DNA from: Chloranthus sessilifolius | Lineage: Eukaryota; Streptophyta; Magnoliopsida; Chloranthales; Chloranthaceae | NCBI GenBank assembly: GCA_021018995.1 | Contig: CM037588.1 | Location: forward strand, 39,119,000-39,182,999 | Direction: 5' to 3' | DNA length: 64,000 nucleotides | In this document: positions 23,343 through 34,770 of the stretch, piece after piece | Layout of the letters: every line of letters starts with the position of its first letter | Position numbering within the stretch: the stretch's first letter is position 1 | Made by a program: the position numbers and the translations under genes | The notes under the pieces: model-generated | The model's database searches: none | What the model saw: the letters and a program-made list of their open reading frames with translations, nothing else | Told to the model about the DNA's origin: nothing

Positions 23343-25066
23343 GATATTTACGAAAGAAATTTGAAACGAAAAAGAAATTTTTTTTCATAAATATCAATAT
23401 TTGGAAAATTTAACCATCATATGAGAGTTATGATAGAAAAGTTTATGAATTCATAAACTTTACGATCCATCGTAGTAGAAGTTCAATAATTAAAATAGAG
23501 CAGTTACGATTCATTTCTAGCTCTTTTGAACACTATATCAGATTGAATGTTTGAAACTATACTTTGATTTAAACTATAATATTTAGGTTATAGTTTTAAA
23601 ATTATTTAATCAGTGAGCTTTTGAGCCATAATTCCTCTTTTATTTTGAGAGAGAGACTGCTTTCTATTTGAAACAAAATTTTCTTTGAATTTCTTCACTG
23701 TGTTAATGAAATCTCATATTGCTGAAAATTAGAATAAAATATTCTATGAGTATGAGAATTTATTTTTCTAGAACTGTTTATTGTATATAGCAAAATAACT
23801 AGTGAATCATAAAGATGATTTAAGGCCATCTTTTGTTTAGTTTGAGACAAAAAGTAAAAATCCTAGAAAGCATTTATCCTTTGAACCCATATTAGAGCCT
23901 AAACTAAATTTCTTTGTACCAAGATTTTATAAACCCTTAACCATATGTACTGTCCAAAACTTTCAACCATTAACCCTTACAATTTTTGAGAGTTTAGAAC
24001 GTAAAAGAAGGGAAGAAGAGGGAGTGAAAGGAGTATAAGAAAATAGATAAGGGATATGTTGAAAAAGGGTACAATTGAGAAGAAAGAAAATGAAGAAATA
24101 TGGGAAAAGAAGTAAAAATCGTAATTACGATTCTAAAAAAGATAGAGAAACAAACAACTTCCAGGTTAAAAAATTCAAGAGGATATTTACACAAAAAAGG
24201 GATTTACACAAGAAAATAGAAAAAGAATAATGGGAAGAAGTAATCCAATTTTGGACACTTACTGAAGAAGAAAAGAAAAGAAGAAGAAGAAAGGTGAAAG
24301 AAGAACTGAATTCTCATAAATCCTTGAATCCTTCTACCTTTCTCTGAAACCTTTTAACCCAAAGCTCCATTACAAGCCAGATAAAGGCCCTTTTGATTTA
24401 TGGTTTACAACAGTATGAGCCAAGTAGAGATGTTTATAGTAAATACTATGGAAAAATAAGTAACATATAAATAGAATTGATAATCTTTCCATGAGATTTA
24501 TCTTTTTAGTCAATTATCTATTGAAATTTATCATACATATCATATACTGAGAGAACCCAAAAATTTTGACATCTTTTTGAGGGTATACCAATAGTGAGAG
24601 TTTGAATGAAAATATTTTCTAAATCTGCAGTTTAGAAAAATCTATGATGAATAAACTTTTCATTGGTGCGCACACACTCCACGCTTTACTGAATTGAAAT
24701 TGCTGAGTTCTAATAAAGGATAATTGCTATGATGGAAAGTTAAGGAAAAAGGATTTGTACTTTTTGAAAAATCATAATAACCGAGTGATGATTAAAAATT
24801 AGCAAGTGTACAAAATCATTTTAGATTTTTAATTTTTTTCTTTTGTTTTGAAAAAAAAACTGAAAAATCCAAAAATACTGAAGTTTGTAGGTAACTTCAC
24901 TAAAATCCTTCATGAGACTATAACTCCTCTACTAGGGATCACCTAGGGATTTAAAGGCTTGTTCCATCTGATAAATGCAATCGTGCTCCCTACTAAAGTA
25001 GCATTTAACTTCGTAGTTTTTCTTTCCTTGTTTGCTAGGGACTAGCAAAGCATAAGTTTTGGGGTG
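23343..25066 (+). mobile_element. D element: 3' noncoding region of an older A relative
   Basis: It aligns with the second half of the A 3' noncoding region but is clearly more diverged. It has a purine-rich tract (24000-24300) with one full word AATCGTAATTACGATT (24118), CTCCATTACAAGCC with CCCTTTTGAT (24365), the hairpin block (24890-25010) and the PPT AAGTTTTGGGGTG (25054-25066). The 5' part of D is missing. No gene. Confidence 0.7.
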
Positions 25067-26512
25067 TGATCAGTCATAGAATATACCATTTTATCACCCT
25101 TAACTTAGTAATGCTAAACCCCAGTTTGCTACTAACAAGTTGATGATATGCAGATATTAAGAATAAATAACAAAAGAGAACCAAAGTGTTAATCTTGGTC
25201 AAAATGAACTCATAAAGCAGTAAGAAAGACTATCGAGCATAAAAGATGATTCGATGCATGTTTAAAATAAGAAAATCATACTTTTCGATGGAACATAGTA
25301 AAAGAGAAATGAGAAATTGTGAATTACTATTCTTCAGAATACACTTCATGCAGAGTACGGCACAAAAGAGAATCGCGATCGTTCGTAGTGCCAAATCGTT
25401 ATGAGAACTATGAGCTGAATAAAGAAAATTTTGGTCACAATTTTACAAAAATAGCAGACTCTTATTTCTGCTGAATATGAAGATCTATACCGCCATGCAT
25501 ATGCTTAGAAAAGATCTTAAAATAGAAGTCTGGTAGATCATGAATCCGAGAAGATTGATGAAGAGAGATTCCTAAAGGATTCTGCTGCTGAAATAAAGGA
25601 GCAATTCCTGAGCGCATCAACTATTCAAAGCAAGGAAGAACTAGGATTAGAGGTAGAGTTATATTAGGAAACTTTTGTTTTTAGTAATTTCTTTTATTGG
25701 GATTAGAATAATGTAAACCAACTCCTTATGATCTATAAATAAGAGAGCTCGATAAAGAAGAAGAGTTATCGAAGGAACTCTCAACATCAATTGACGACTG
25801 AGGTTGGGTTTTCTTCCGATCAACTTTAGTTTAGTCTAGTTTAGATATCCAAGGTTTTTTGAGAACAGTTGACGACTGCAATTAGGAGCTGGAAGATTAT
25901 AGTAGAGTATCTTTAGTTTCTTAGGAGCAATTGACACTTGTCACTGAGGGATGAAAGATCTTTTTATTGCTTTCTAGTTTAGATTTATTTTTATGCACTT
26001 TTACTGCTTTGTAAGCATCTAAAAGTTTTTAATTTGAATTGACGACTGAGATTAGAAATTTTAGATTAGTGTAACGGTTTTTATTTTTTCATCTTCAATT
26101 TTCTTGAGTTTGATTGACGCCCAAATTTTAGAAAGATTGTTGATTAGATTAAATTTGTGTTAAGGAATTTTAGTAATTGATTGATGCCCAAATTCTAGAG
26201 GACTGAAATACTGTGTAACAGTACTTTAATTTTGTAAATATCCGAGCACTAAAGGGTTGTCATTGACGACCATAATCTGGAAGGAGGAGGATTTAGATTT
26301 ATTTTTTGCAATTAGTTTAAACAAACCATTCTTTTATTCATATTTCTCCCATAAATTAGGATCTTAAAAGACAAATATAAGTTTCTAGGATAAATAAAAT
26401 ATAGAAGAAATCACTTCCTTGTGGGAATGATCCTATACTAGTGCTGCAATTTCTATTGTACGCTTGCAATAAGTTAAAACTTTAGTATAAATTTAGAGCA
26501 CATCAATGATCA
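25067..26512 (+). repeat. D 3' LTR
   Basis: TGATCAGTCATAGAAT...AATGATCA, 1446 bp. TATAAATA is at 25734. Seven ATTGACGAC-like copies from 25789 to 26270 keep the order seen in A, although flanking sequence has diverged. The ATCGT words are mostly lost. Confidence 0.75.
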
Positions 26513-27852
26513 TCAATTCATTTCTATCATTAAGATCTATGGATCAAAATCGAGCATTAAATTTCCCTACCTTAGGTTCGGTGCCGTTCGATAGCAATGT
26601 GAAGGCCTTTCTAGACGGTCTCCTATTCTCAATCTAGATCACATTGAGTTCATAAACTAAGTGTAAATGATGGAGTAATCAAATGGTTTAAAGCTTCTCC
26701 AAAGAACGATTGAGATAGCCAGAAACAGGGCAATTCGCTCAAGCGATTTTGGCAGATTCCCTGTGGCACACTCAAACTCGCTCGAGCGAGTTTGACCCAA
26801 ACTTTTTGGTCTGATTTCTGAGGAAAAATCGCTTGAGCGAATTTTCTCATGACCTTTTCCTTTATTTTTGAAGGGATCTCGCTCGAGCGAATTCCAACTC
26901 GCTCGAGAGAATCTGTGTGATTCTGCATGCAATTGGGACTCTTCTTCCCCAATCCTAACTTTCCAAAATCCTTGCATGCGATCCCAATCCACCCATTATT
27001 GAATCTAAAATTAAGAAATAAAATTCGTAATTGAAACAGCTACGATAATTACCTTAGTCGTGCATGCGGAGTTTGCGATGATAGATATCAAGAGATATTG
27101 ATGTCGAGCATGCAGAGTGTATAATGGTCGGGATCGAGTGATACTGACGCCCTGCAAGCGGGTCTTATGGTGATCGATATCGAAATAAAGCTCAATTCTC
27201 ACGTGCGATGATCTTCATCTTCACACGCTATGCATTCAACGCTTTCGATGGTCGGTATCGATGGGATTTGGCGTCAAACCCTCTTGTTCCTTCGATGATT
27301 CAATCCCTCCCTTTGATCGTACCGATGTAAATGATCGGAGCTTTCTTGCGACACAGAATAGAACGAAGACGAGATTTGAGATGGATATAAACGGTTGGGA
27401 TCTCACGAAACGAAAACGAGAAGGAGAAGAAGAAGAAGCTCTCCCTTTCTCTCTCGATTCTTTCTCTCTGGGCTATTTCTTTTCAACGAGTTTTGCAAAT
27501 GGAAATTCTGGTACCTGGGGTTTCTTTTAACTTATGGGGTTACTTTGGTGTGAAGCCAGCACACCACAAAATAGTGCATAAGCTTTCTTTAAAAAGTTTT
27601 TAAAAATAAGGTTAGAGATCTAGTCAACATAACTTGATCCCTAGACCTCTCACCTACAAGCAAGACCTCTAACCAGTGGTGCATGGAGCTTGTGTAACCA
27701 TTTACAAAATTCAAGCCATAAACCTTAGTACTAAGGTACGCATATTTTTAAAATACAATATCCTTAAAATTCATAGCAGGTAATGTATACCCTATCAGAC
27801 TCGTACACTTATTTGGGCACATTCAGGTTCGGAAAATTTTCAGGATGTTACA
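26513..27852 (-). repeat. Tekay/Del-like LTR fragment (family K)
   Basis: On the minus strand it starts TGTAACATCCTGAAAATTTTCC at 27852, like the F LTR start, and runs down to the D LTR, where it is cut. A GA/CT-rich stretch (27408-27475) and a word array (26738-26913) are in the same order as in F. ORFs in it show no domain. Confidence 0.6.
26738..26913 (-). promoter_or_regulatory. K-family CGCTCGAGCG word array
   Basis: Five copies: TCGCTCAAGCGATT (26740), CTCGCTCGAGCGAG (26779), AATCGCTTGAGCGAATT (26826), CTCGCTCGAGCGAATT (26879) and CTCGCTCGAGAGAAT (26899). The core TCGCTCGAGCGA is a perfect palindrome. Confidence 0.6.
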
Positions 27853-28360
27853 GGTTGCCCTTCTGACGAGCATGTGTCCATTGACATGGGCTCCACATAC
27901 TCCTTCGTGCATCTCCTTCACGATGTTGGCTGCCTCACTCTTAGTTAGACACCTAAGCAGGATGTTATTATATGACCACTTGTAGAGGCACTCGTCTTAG
28001 ATGACATAATTTGCCGCTAAATGTTGGATGGTTCGCCTGTTCATCTTGGATCTACCCTCAAGAACAGTTCGAGTTTCGAGGAAGTTCTTGATGTCTGAGA
28101 ACCATGGTGGCTCATCATCTGTATCTATGGATCGCTCAATCTGGAGGCAAAAGGCTGTCTCATTTCTTTACTCAATCATGATAGGCATCATGTCGAGGCC
28201 ATATGGAATTTTGACCATTGATACTAGGGTTGCGAGTGCGGTGGCAAACCAATTTCTTACTCGTGGGATATAGGAGAATGTAACATCATCGAAGCTCGCA
28301 ATCAGATCATCTAGATGTTCATGGTATGGGATCAACTTCTCATCTTTTGTCTTCCAGACT
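27853..28360 (-). pseudogene. pol: Tat-lineage pol fragment (second RNase H and integrase N-terminus)
   Basis: Reading from 28360 down, the frame shows KLIPYHEHLDDL, SYIPRVRNWFATALATLVSM (the end of the extra RNase H domain typical of Tat/Ogre elements), PWFSDIKNFLE, and the integrase zinc-binding start HEGVCGAHVNGHML. Two in-frame stops are present. The fragment is bounded by the K LTR and the F1 LTR, so both inserted next to or into it. Confidence 0.75.
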
Positions 28361-29498
28361 TGTAACACCTTGAAATTTTCCTGAACCTAAGTGCACAGAG
28401 AATGTGCTGATATTAAAAGACCCGAACTGATGTGCACCCGATAACTAGGGTGGGCCAGTTCATGAATGAGAACTGGCCATCTATAGAATAGGACCCAATT
28501 GATTTAGTCGTGTATCAAGTATATAGTGATCTTGAGATCACCCTGGTGTGCTTCGACTTTGGTTTGAGGCTGAAGGACAATGCATAGAATCAGACTGCCA
28601 GTTATTAACACAAAAAAATAAGACCATTTGTTAGCCAACTCAATAACTTGGGTCCTGTATTATAGGCCAAGGCTTATACCTACTAGTTTAAAGCCCAAGA
28701 ACCCGGACCCATTAGTAATCTGATCCATGTTTTAGAACCAGTAATGTGTGGTCTATGAAACACCCTAATTATATAACCCAATCTCACACGCATGGAATGC
28801 ATGCAAATTGATTGAAAGAGTGAGAGAGAGCCTTGTTTGCTCCTCTTGTCTCCCACCTTGAAGAAACCTCAAACTGGTCGATCTCTCCAATTTTGTCAAC
28901 AAGAAGCAACAACCGCGATGGAGAGATCATTCCATTACCGATCGTCACAACGTATTCTTGAATCATAAATTGCTGTGATCAAGAATTGGAACAATTAGAC
29001 ACGTCTCTACCGGGGAAATTATGCGCGATAGCTCGAAAACTTCGCATGCAAAGAATGCACTACGGTACACCTTCAATCCCCGCCTCGTAAATCTCAATTC
29101 CTAGATTTAGGATCAATTCATGCAAGATTTAGAATCTCATGTAATGAATCTGGGAATCGGGCATGCGAAAGGCTTCATAGCCGAGTTCGTGAGGTCTGAT
29201 GCCTCGAGTGGTGTGCACGCACGATCAAACATGTGTGGGAAGGCTTGATTTTCCCAAATCTGACCTAGTGTATCAAGATCTGTGGATGCATGCCTCAAAA
29301 CATCATGAATCGGACGTAATTCATCGATTCCTAATGCTTCGGATCATGATTCATGTGATCAAGCTATGTTTAGAGACCCAAAAATCTAGTAAAATTAATG
29401 ATATATGGCTCTGTTACACTTTTAGGATAAAGACTATACCATAAAATGTGGGTTTGGAATTAAGGAAATAGAACCAATGGAGTAGCGAGCTGATAAAT

Positions 29499-29680
29499 CT
29501 CACCGCGGCGACCTGTAACCTCGCCGTGGTGAGAAAACACCTGAAGCACTCGCCGTGGTGAGTGCTACATTGAAAGCCAGGCAAATGTAGCTCGGGTATT
29601 TCTCATCGCGGTGAGAAGCTTGGTGCCACTGGGAATGTTGTAGACCTCGCCGCGGTGACCCTGCATCTCGCCGTAGCGAG
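29499..29680 (+). promoter_or_regulatory. F-family CTCGCCGCGGTGAG word array (5' LTR)
   Basis: Six copies of a near-palindromic 14-mer start at 29499, 29520, 29549, 29602, 29646 and 29667 (for example CTCGCCGTGGTGAG). They are strikingly GC-rich in an AT-rich LTR. Variants of the same word occur at 36733-36796, before the accessory ORF. Confidence 0.6.
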
Positions 29681-30159
29681 GTATGCCCTATTGTGGACCT
29701 TTGGGTTTTTATGTATTTGTGTGCCTTGCGAGTCCCTGCTTAGGCCTGGTATGATGGATTAGCACATAGACCGTGCCATGTATTATTTAGGGTACTTACA
29801 AGGGACAATTGTGAAAGAATTCGTGCCCTGTGATTAGCGAAATTCTGACATTTGAGGTAGGGAAATCTCATTGCAAGATTATATGTTTGACTTGACTATG
29901 GGATGCTATATTAATTTCGATCACATTTGAATAGTATTTTCAGCAATGCATTGTCTAAGTGGAAACTTTTGAATAGTTAAGATTTGTTTTTAGTACTTGT
30001 TTTTGGCATTATACACTTGGAATCTTGATTGCATTTAACTCATTAATCTCGATTCCATGAATTCAAATTTGATTATGTGATATAAGTTTTCCCCAACTTC
30101 CAACTTGTGTAAACTTGATATGTTCTGAGATCATGTGCAAATGAGGAGTGGAACCCCCA

Positions 30160-30340
30160 TGAGAGGGGTGGAGTCCTCGGGGTTGAGACTATATGTCCAC
30201 TACGGACTGCTCAGTTACTGCTACAGGATGTGTTGCCATGAGTCTTGTCTTGATTCCATGATTAGTTGTGAGAGGGGTGGAGTCCCTGGGGTAATGACCC
30301 CGTGTCCGTTACGGACTGCTCAGCTCCCGCTACGGGATAC
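30160..30340 (+). repeat. Two-unit tandem repeat in F1 5' LTR
   Basis: A unit of about 71 bp starting GAGAGGGGTGGAGTC and ending CTACGGGAT is present twice with a period of about 110 bp (30160 and 30270). Each unit holds TCCGTTACGGACTG or TCCACTACGGACTG, a short inverted repeat. The 3' LTR has the same pair (40838 and about 40950). Confidence 0.7.
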
Positions 30341-31221
30341 TTGCAATATTGCTTTGAGATTTGATTATATGATGTGATTTGATATGTTTCAACTCCATGA
30401 TTCATGTGTTTCATCACGTATTCGCTTGCTTCCCTAATATGTGTTGAAATTCAGTTTCGTTGTCTTGTTTCGATATTGCATGATTTCGTACGTCATTTGC
30501 ATTCATGATATGACATATTTTGAGATTGTGATTTAAAGTCTTTGTTTTATTGCTAATGCATCTCATTACCCTTTGAACTTGAACTGCTTATTTTAGTTAT
30601 GCATCAATACCATTTAATAGAATGATAAGATGTAATTGTGCATTGTTTTATCCCTACTGAGCTTGGACTGTAGCTCATTCCCCGACTATACGTCACAACT
30701 ATAGGAGCTGATATCGAGAAGGATCCGGAGCAAGCCAAAGATTCAAATTACACTCCTGGAGATGAGGAAGAACTGCCCGAGGAGTTCTATCATTAGCTGG
30801 GGTGTGTTGAGAGCTCGAGAACTGAGATATTTTGGGATTTTGTCATACGGTACAATAATTGGGATTTGTTAAATGAATACAATTATGTATATTTTGCTCC
30901 ACAGTTTAGGTGAAGGATGGCCTTCACTGGTGGATCTTTTATATAGTTTTTGGTTACCTGTGGATGATTAGCCTTGAGTACATGTTTCCATTTTAATTCT
31001 TATTGCTTTCGCTCTGCTATCCGCTTGTGCACTTTGTTTCTGCACGCTTGTATGCTTACCAATGCTTGATGGCTCGGTCTTTCCAATCGTTTAATTTTGG
31101 GAAAGATCGAGCTGTTATGAAATGAAGTAAACATTTCGATACCATGTTATACTGTAGTTCAGTTCTTGCACACGATCTGACGGCCCGGGTTTTGTGGTAG
31201 GGAAATCTAGGCTGTCATAGG

Positions 31222-31233
31222 TGGTATCAGAGC
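31222..31233 (+). other. Primer binding site (initiator tRNA-Met) of F1
   Basis: TGGTATCAGAGC lies two bases after the LTR end. It is complementary to the 3' end of initiator tRNA-Met, the usual primer of chromoviruses. An untranslated leader to 31461 follows. Confidence 0.9.
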
Positions 31234-31461
31234 CTAAGTACTAGATTCAATGTACTTTGGCAGAGCGGATCCAATTGTAACACGGTGTGTCATAGGGATT
31301 TTCAAAATCCTAGGCTTGATATTTAGGAGACTAGGATTTTTTATTTAGAGCAATAACATAGGCTCGAAGCAATGGCACTAGGTTAGGTATTAGGTTCAGA
31401 TTTGAAACTTTAGTTTTAGAACTGATCTGGCTTAGCAATTGATTCGTCATGGCAGGTCAAT

Positions 31462-32645
31462 ATGCCTCCTAGAAGAGGAAGGCTGAGGATTGTAAACATG
31501 AATGGTGCGATAAATGGAGAAGGGATCGCCACTGGCCTGAATGCCAACCCGATAGGCAACAACAATGCTTCCGGAATTGGGAATAATGTGGGAAATATGT
31601 CCGGAGCCAGAGAAAATGCTGGGAACAACCAACAGCTACTTGAAACCATGGTGAACACCATGGCAATGCTGGCTGAGAGAAGGCAGCCATTCGGATTCCA
31701 AGATTTCTGGAGATTGAGGCCTCCAAGCTTCTATGGGCAGGCCGATCCGATGGAAGCTAAAAATGGCTAAACCAGATAGAGAAGGTACTTTAACGAGTCC
31801 ATTGTACAGAAGAAGAAAAACTAAGTTGGGCCTCATTCCAACTCGAGGGTGAAGCGGACCCTTGGTGGAAATCAATTGAAAGAACTTGGGCAATAGGGAT
31901 GCCTTGGACTCGGGCTCAATTCACCGAAGCCTTCTACGAGAAGTATTTCCCGGCACCAGAGAAGCGTCAGTTGGAAATTCAATTTGCAAACTTAGTGCAA
32001 GGCCAAATGAGCGTGCGAGAGTACGAGAAAGAATTTACTAGCTTATCGCGATTCACACCAACACTAGTGGTCACTGAGTTGATGAAGACTCAAAAATTCG
32101 AGTATGGCCTGAAGCCACTCATCAGAGAGAGAATATCCCTGTTTGAGGTGACGACCTTCAAGCGAGTGGTCAGGCTAGCTCTCATTGTTGAGAGAGTTGT
32201 GGATAGCATGGTGAAGTGAAGGGATGAGCAAAATAGAAGTAGAAAGACTCAGTATCAGGTAGTGAGCTCAGAGCAGGCCAACAAAAGGTCGAGGTACTTG
32301 ACACCGCCACCATCTCAGCCTACTCTTGCGGCATCGTCAAGGTCATTTAATCTGGCAGCCTTGCTGCCTCTACCTCCAAGACCTTACAATGCCTTAAACC
32401 CGACAATCGCGGGTGTACCAAGAGCACCACAAACAACTCTTACTGTGTCTCATACGACTTCGTTCCCACCAAAAGAATCATGTGCAAAGTGCGGAAAGGC
32501 ACATAAAATAGAAGAATGTTGGAGGACAAAGGGAATTTGTTTCAAGTGCGGGAAAATGGGGCACATAATCAAAGAATGCCTCGAAATGAAGATGGATGAG
32601 ACAGTGAAGAACACCAGATTGAGATCCACACGGCCTATAGTATAA
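31462..32645 (+). pseudogene. gag: Chromoviral gag with two zinc knuckles (F1)
   Basis: The start is MPPRRGRLRIVNMNG, the typical Tekay N-terminus, with an Asn/Gly-rich linker and RLRPPSFYGQADPMEA. A one-base deletion in an A run near 31755 shifts the frame (F2 has one more A). The following frame has a stop near 31794, then WTRAQFTEAFYEKYFP, KEFTSLSRF, a stop at 32217, and two zinc knuckles, CAKCGKAHKIEEC and CFKCGKMGHIIKEC. It would form the particle and bind RNA if intact. Confidence 0.85.
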
Positions 32646-32865
32646 GGTTGAGCGTCGTGTCAACTCAAGATGCTCCAGCTAGTAATGACGTGATTCAAGG
32701 TATAAATTCCTTTATATTAATTAAGTTTATTTCTTCGTATTTTAAATGAAGTAGGTGCATTAGACAAAATAATCATTGCCATTCCATTAACTGATCGTGC
32801 TAGGATATTTGTGTACTAGGCACCTAAATACTTCCACATCTATGTGAAACTCAGGTACTATACAC
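32646..32865 (+). other. Gag-protease linker (F1)
   Basis: Degenerate polyprotein linker. No separate feature is visible. Confidence 0.4.
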
Positions 32866-33294
32866 ATGTATTTGAAAAGCAATACCGCAATGGATATCTT
32901 CTCTCACAGGGTACGAGTGTTGATAGGCCCGAGGTCTACCCACTCTTTCATAACTCCCCAATTTGCGACTACAAAACTACTCATCGAGCCTGAAACCTTG
33001 GGATTCCTTTTGAAAGTTTTAGTTCCAATCGGGAATTCTATGATGACAGATAATGTGTATCGATCAGTGGTCGCTCTTATTGAAAATCATGAGACCAAAG
33101 TAGATATGATTTTACTGGAGATGCAAGGATTTGACGTAATCCTTGGCGTGGATTGGTTATCCACAAACCATGCCCACGTCAATTGTCTTTGGAAAATTGT
33201 CAATTTTCAGCCCAAGAAAGGGAAATCTTTCAAGTTCTGTAGTACCCAACCGAACGTCGCACTCTTGATATTAGCCATTAGAGCCGAAAGATAA
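32866..33294 (+). pseudogene. pol: Aspartic protease domain (F1), catalytic Asp lost
   Basis: The fold is recognisable from RSTHSFI and GFDVILGVDWLSTNHA. The active-site motif reads LIGPRST where Tekay proteases have an Asp after the Ile, so the catalytic residue is Gly and the enzyme would be dead. A stop follows at 33292, then the frame goes on toward RT. Confidence 0.75.
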
Positions 33295-34210
33295 CTATAC
33301 AGGTGGTGTCAGGGTTTCCTAGCATTTTTACAAGACCAAAAAGAAGGGGAGGTTAAAGTTTCTGATATACCTATCATGTGTGACTTCCCTGATGTATTCG
33401 TTGAAGAATTATTGGGCTTACCGCTAGATAGGGAGGTTGAATATGCAATAGACAAAGCTCCCAGCATAGAACCGGTATCGAAGGCTTCGTACCATATGGC
33501 ACCAATTGAATTAAAGGAGCTGAACAACTATAAGAGCTTCTTGACAAAGGGTTTATTAGGTCGAGTGTACCTCTATGGGGAGCACTTGAGCTGTTTGTCA
33601 GAAAGAATGATGGTTCTATATGTCTGTGCATCGACTATAGACAATTGAACAAGTTGACGAGAAAGAACCGTTACCCACTTCCTAGAATCGACGATCTCTT
33701 TGATTAATTATAGAGAGCGAGATTCTTCTCCAAGATCGACCTGAGGCCGGGCTACCATCAGATGAAAGTGAAAGCTAAAGACATTTCAAAAATAGCTTTT
33801 CGCATGAGATACGACCATTATGAGTTTCTCGTCATGCCATTCGGACTAACCAATGCGCCCGCATCTTTCATGGACCTCATGAACCAAGTGTTCAAACCCT
33901 ATCTGGATAAGTGGGCAGTTATCTTCATTGTTGAGATTCTCATTTATTCAAGGTCGAGAGAAGAGCATGAGTAGCACCTACGGCTAGCACTTCAAACACT
34001 TTAAGAATCTCAATTATATGCCAAGCTTAGTAAGTGCGAATTCTGGTTAGAACAAGTTTCCTTAGGCACATGATCTTCGATGCTGGTATAAAAGTGGACC
34101 CTGCTAAGATAGAAGCAGTAGTCAAATGGGAGCAGCCTAAAATTGTAACTGAGATTCATAGTTTTTTAGGATTAGCAGGATACTACAGAAGGTTTGTTGA
34201 AGGGTTTGCA
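33295..34210 (+). pseudogene. pol: Reverse transcriptase domain (F1), inactive
   Basis: The N-terminal part is [12 protein letters not shown] and [16 protein letters not shown] frameshifted stretch (33525-33620) and stops near 33706 follow. Then [26 protein letters not shown] and [12 protein letters not shown] are seen. The catalytic Asp pair is replaced: the sequence reads [10 protein letters not shown] where F2 has [10 protein letters not shown]. The end is [19 protein letters not shown]. Confidence 0.85.
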
Positions 34211-34770
34211 AAGATTTCTGAAACACTTACGCGTCTCACCTGAAAGACTTCTAAATTTGAGTAGACCGAGTAGTGCGAGCAGAGCTTTCAAGAGTTGAAA
34301 AGGAGATTGACCACTGCACCCATACTTACCCTACCAACAGGCAGTGGGGGATTCACAGTATTCAGCGATGCGTCCCATAGTGGATTAGGCTACGTATTCA
34401 ATCAGCATGAGAAAGTTGTGGCATATGGATCAAGGCAGATGAAAGACCACAAAAAGAACTACCCTACACAGGACCTAGAGCTCGCAGCGGTCATTTTTGC
34501 CTTAAAGATATGGAGGCATTACCTCTATGGTGAAACCTTTTAGATTTTCACCGACTACAAGAGCCTTAAATACTTATTCACACAGAAAGACTTGAATTTG
34601 AGGCAGAGCAGATGGATGGAATTCCTTAAAGACTACGACTGCACCATCCAGTACCATCCAAGGAAGGCAAATGTGGTAGTTGACACACTAAGCCGAAAAT
34701 CATCTGCTTAGCTGTCACACCTAGTGGCTAGAATCCACTGATGGAAACTACTTGAGGACATAGCCTCATG
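34211..34770 (+). pseudogene. pol: RNase H domain (F1)
   Basis: Seen: [55 protein letters not shown], then a stop, [12 protein letters not shown] and [16 protein letters not shown]. The usual ADALSR reads VDTLSR. It would degrade the RNA strand during reverse transcription if intact. Confidence 0.8.

Larger units (their letters stand above)
28361..31219 (+). repeat. F1 5' LTR
   Basis: TGTAACACCTTG...GCTGTCATA. A TATA box TTATATAAC is near 28769, followed by a GA/CT-rich leader. The GC-rich word array lies at 29499-29680 and a two-unit tandem repeat at 30160-30340. It matches 39001-41884. Confidence 0.85.

Noticed and set aside
24841..24870. Poly-A run as a possible retroposed gene end
   Set aside because: It lies within alignable D 3' noncoding sequence; no gene body precedes it and no TSD is visible.
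27261..27530. 89-codon ORF with KRKREGEEEE
   Set aside because: Lies in the K LTR over a GA-rich leader; no domain, and the LTR is on the other strand.
30135..30377. Cys-rich small secreted-like peptide
   Set aside because: Out of the tandem repeat in the F LTR; the matching ORF in the other LTR (40818) ends earlier and has no signal peptide.
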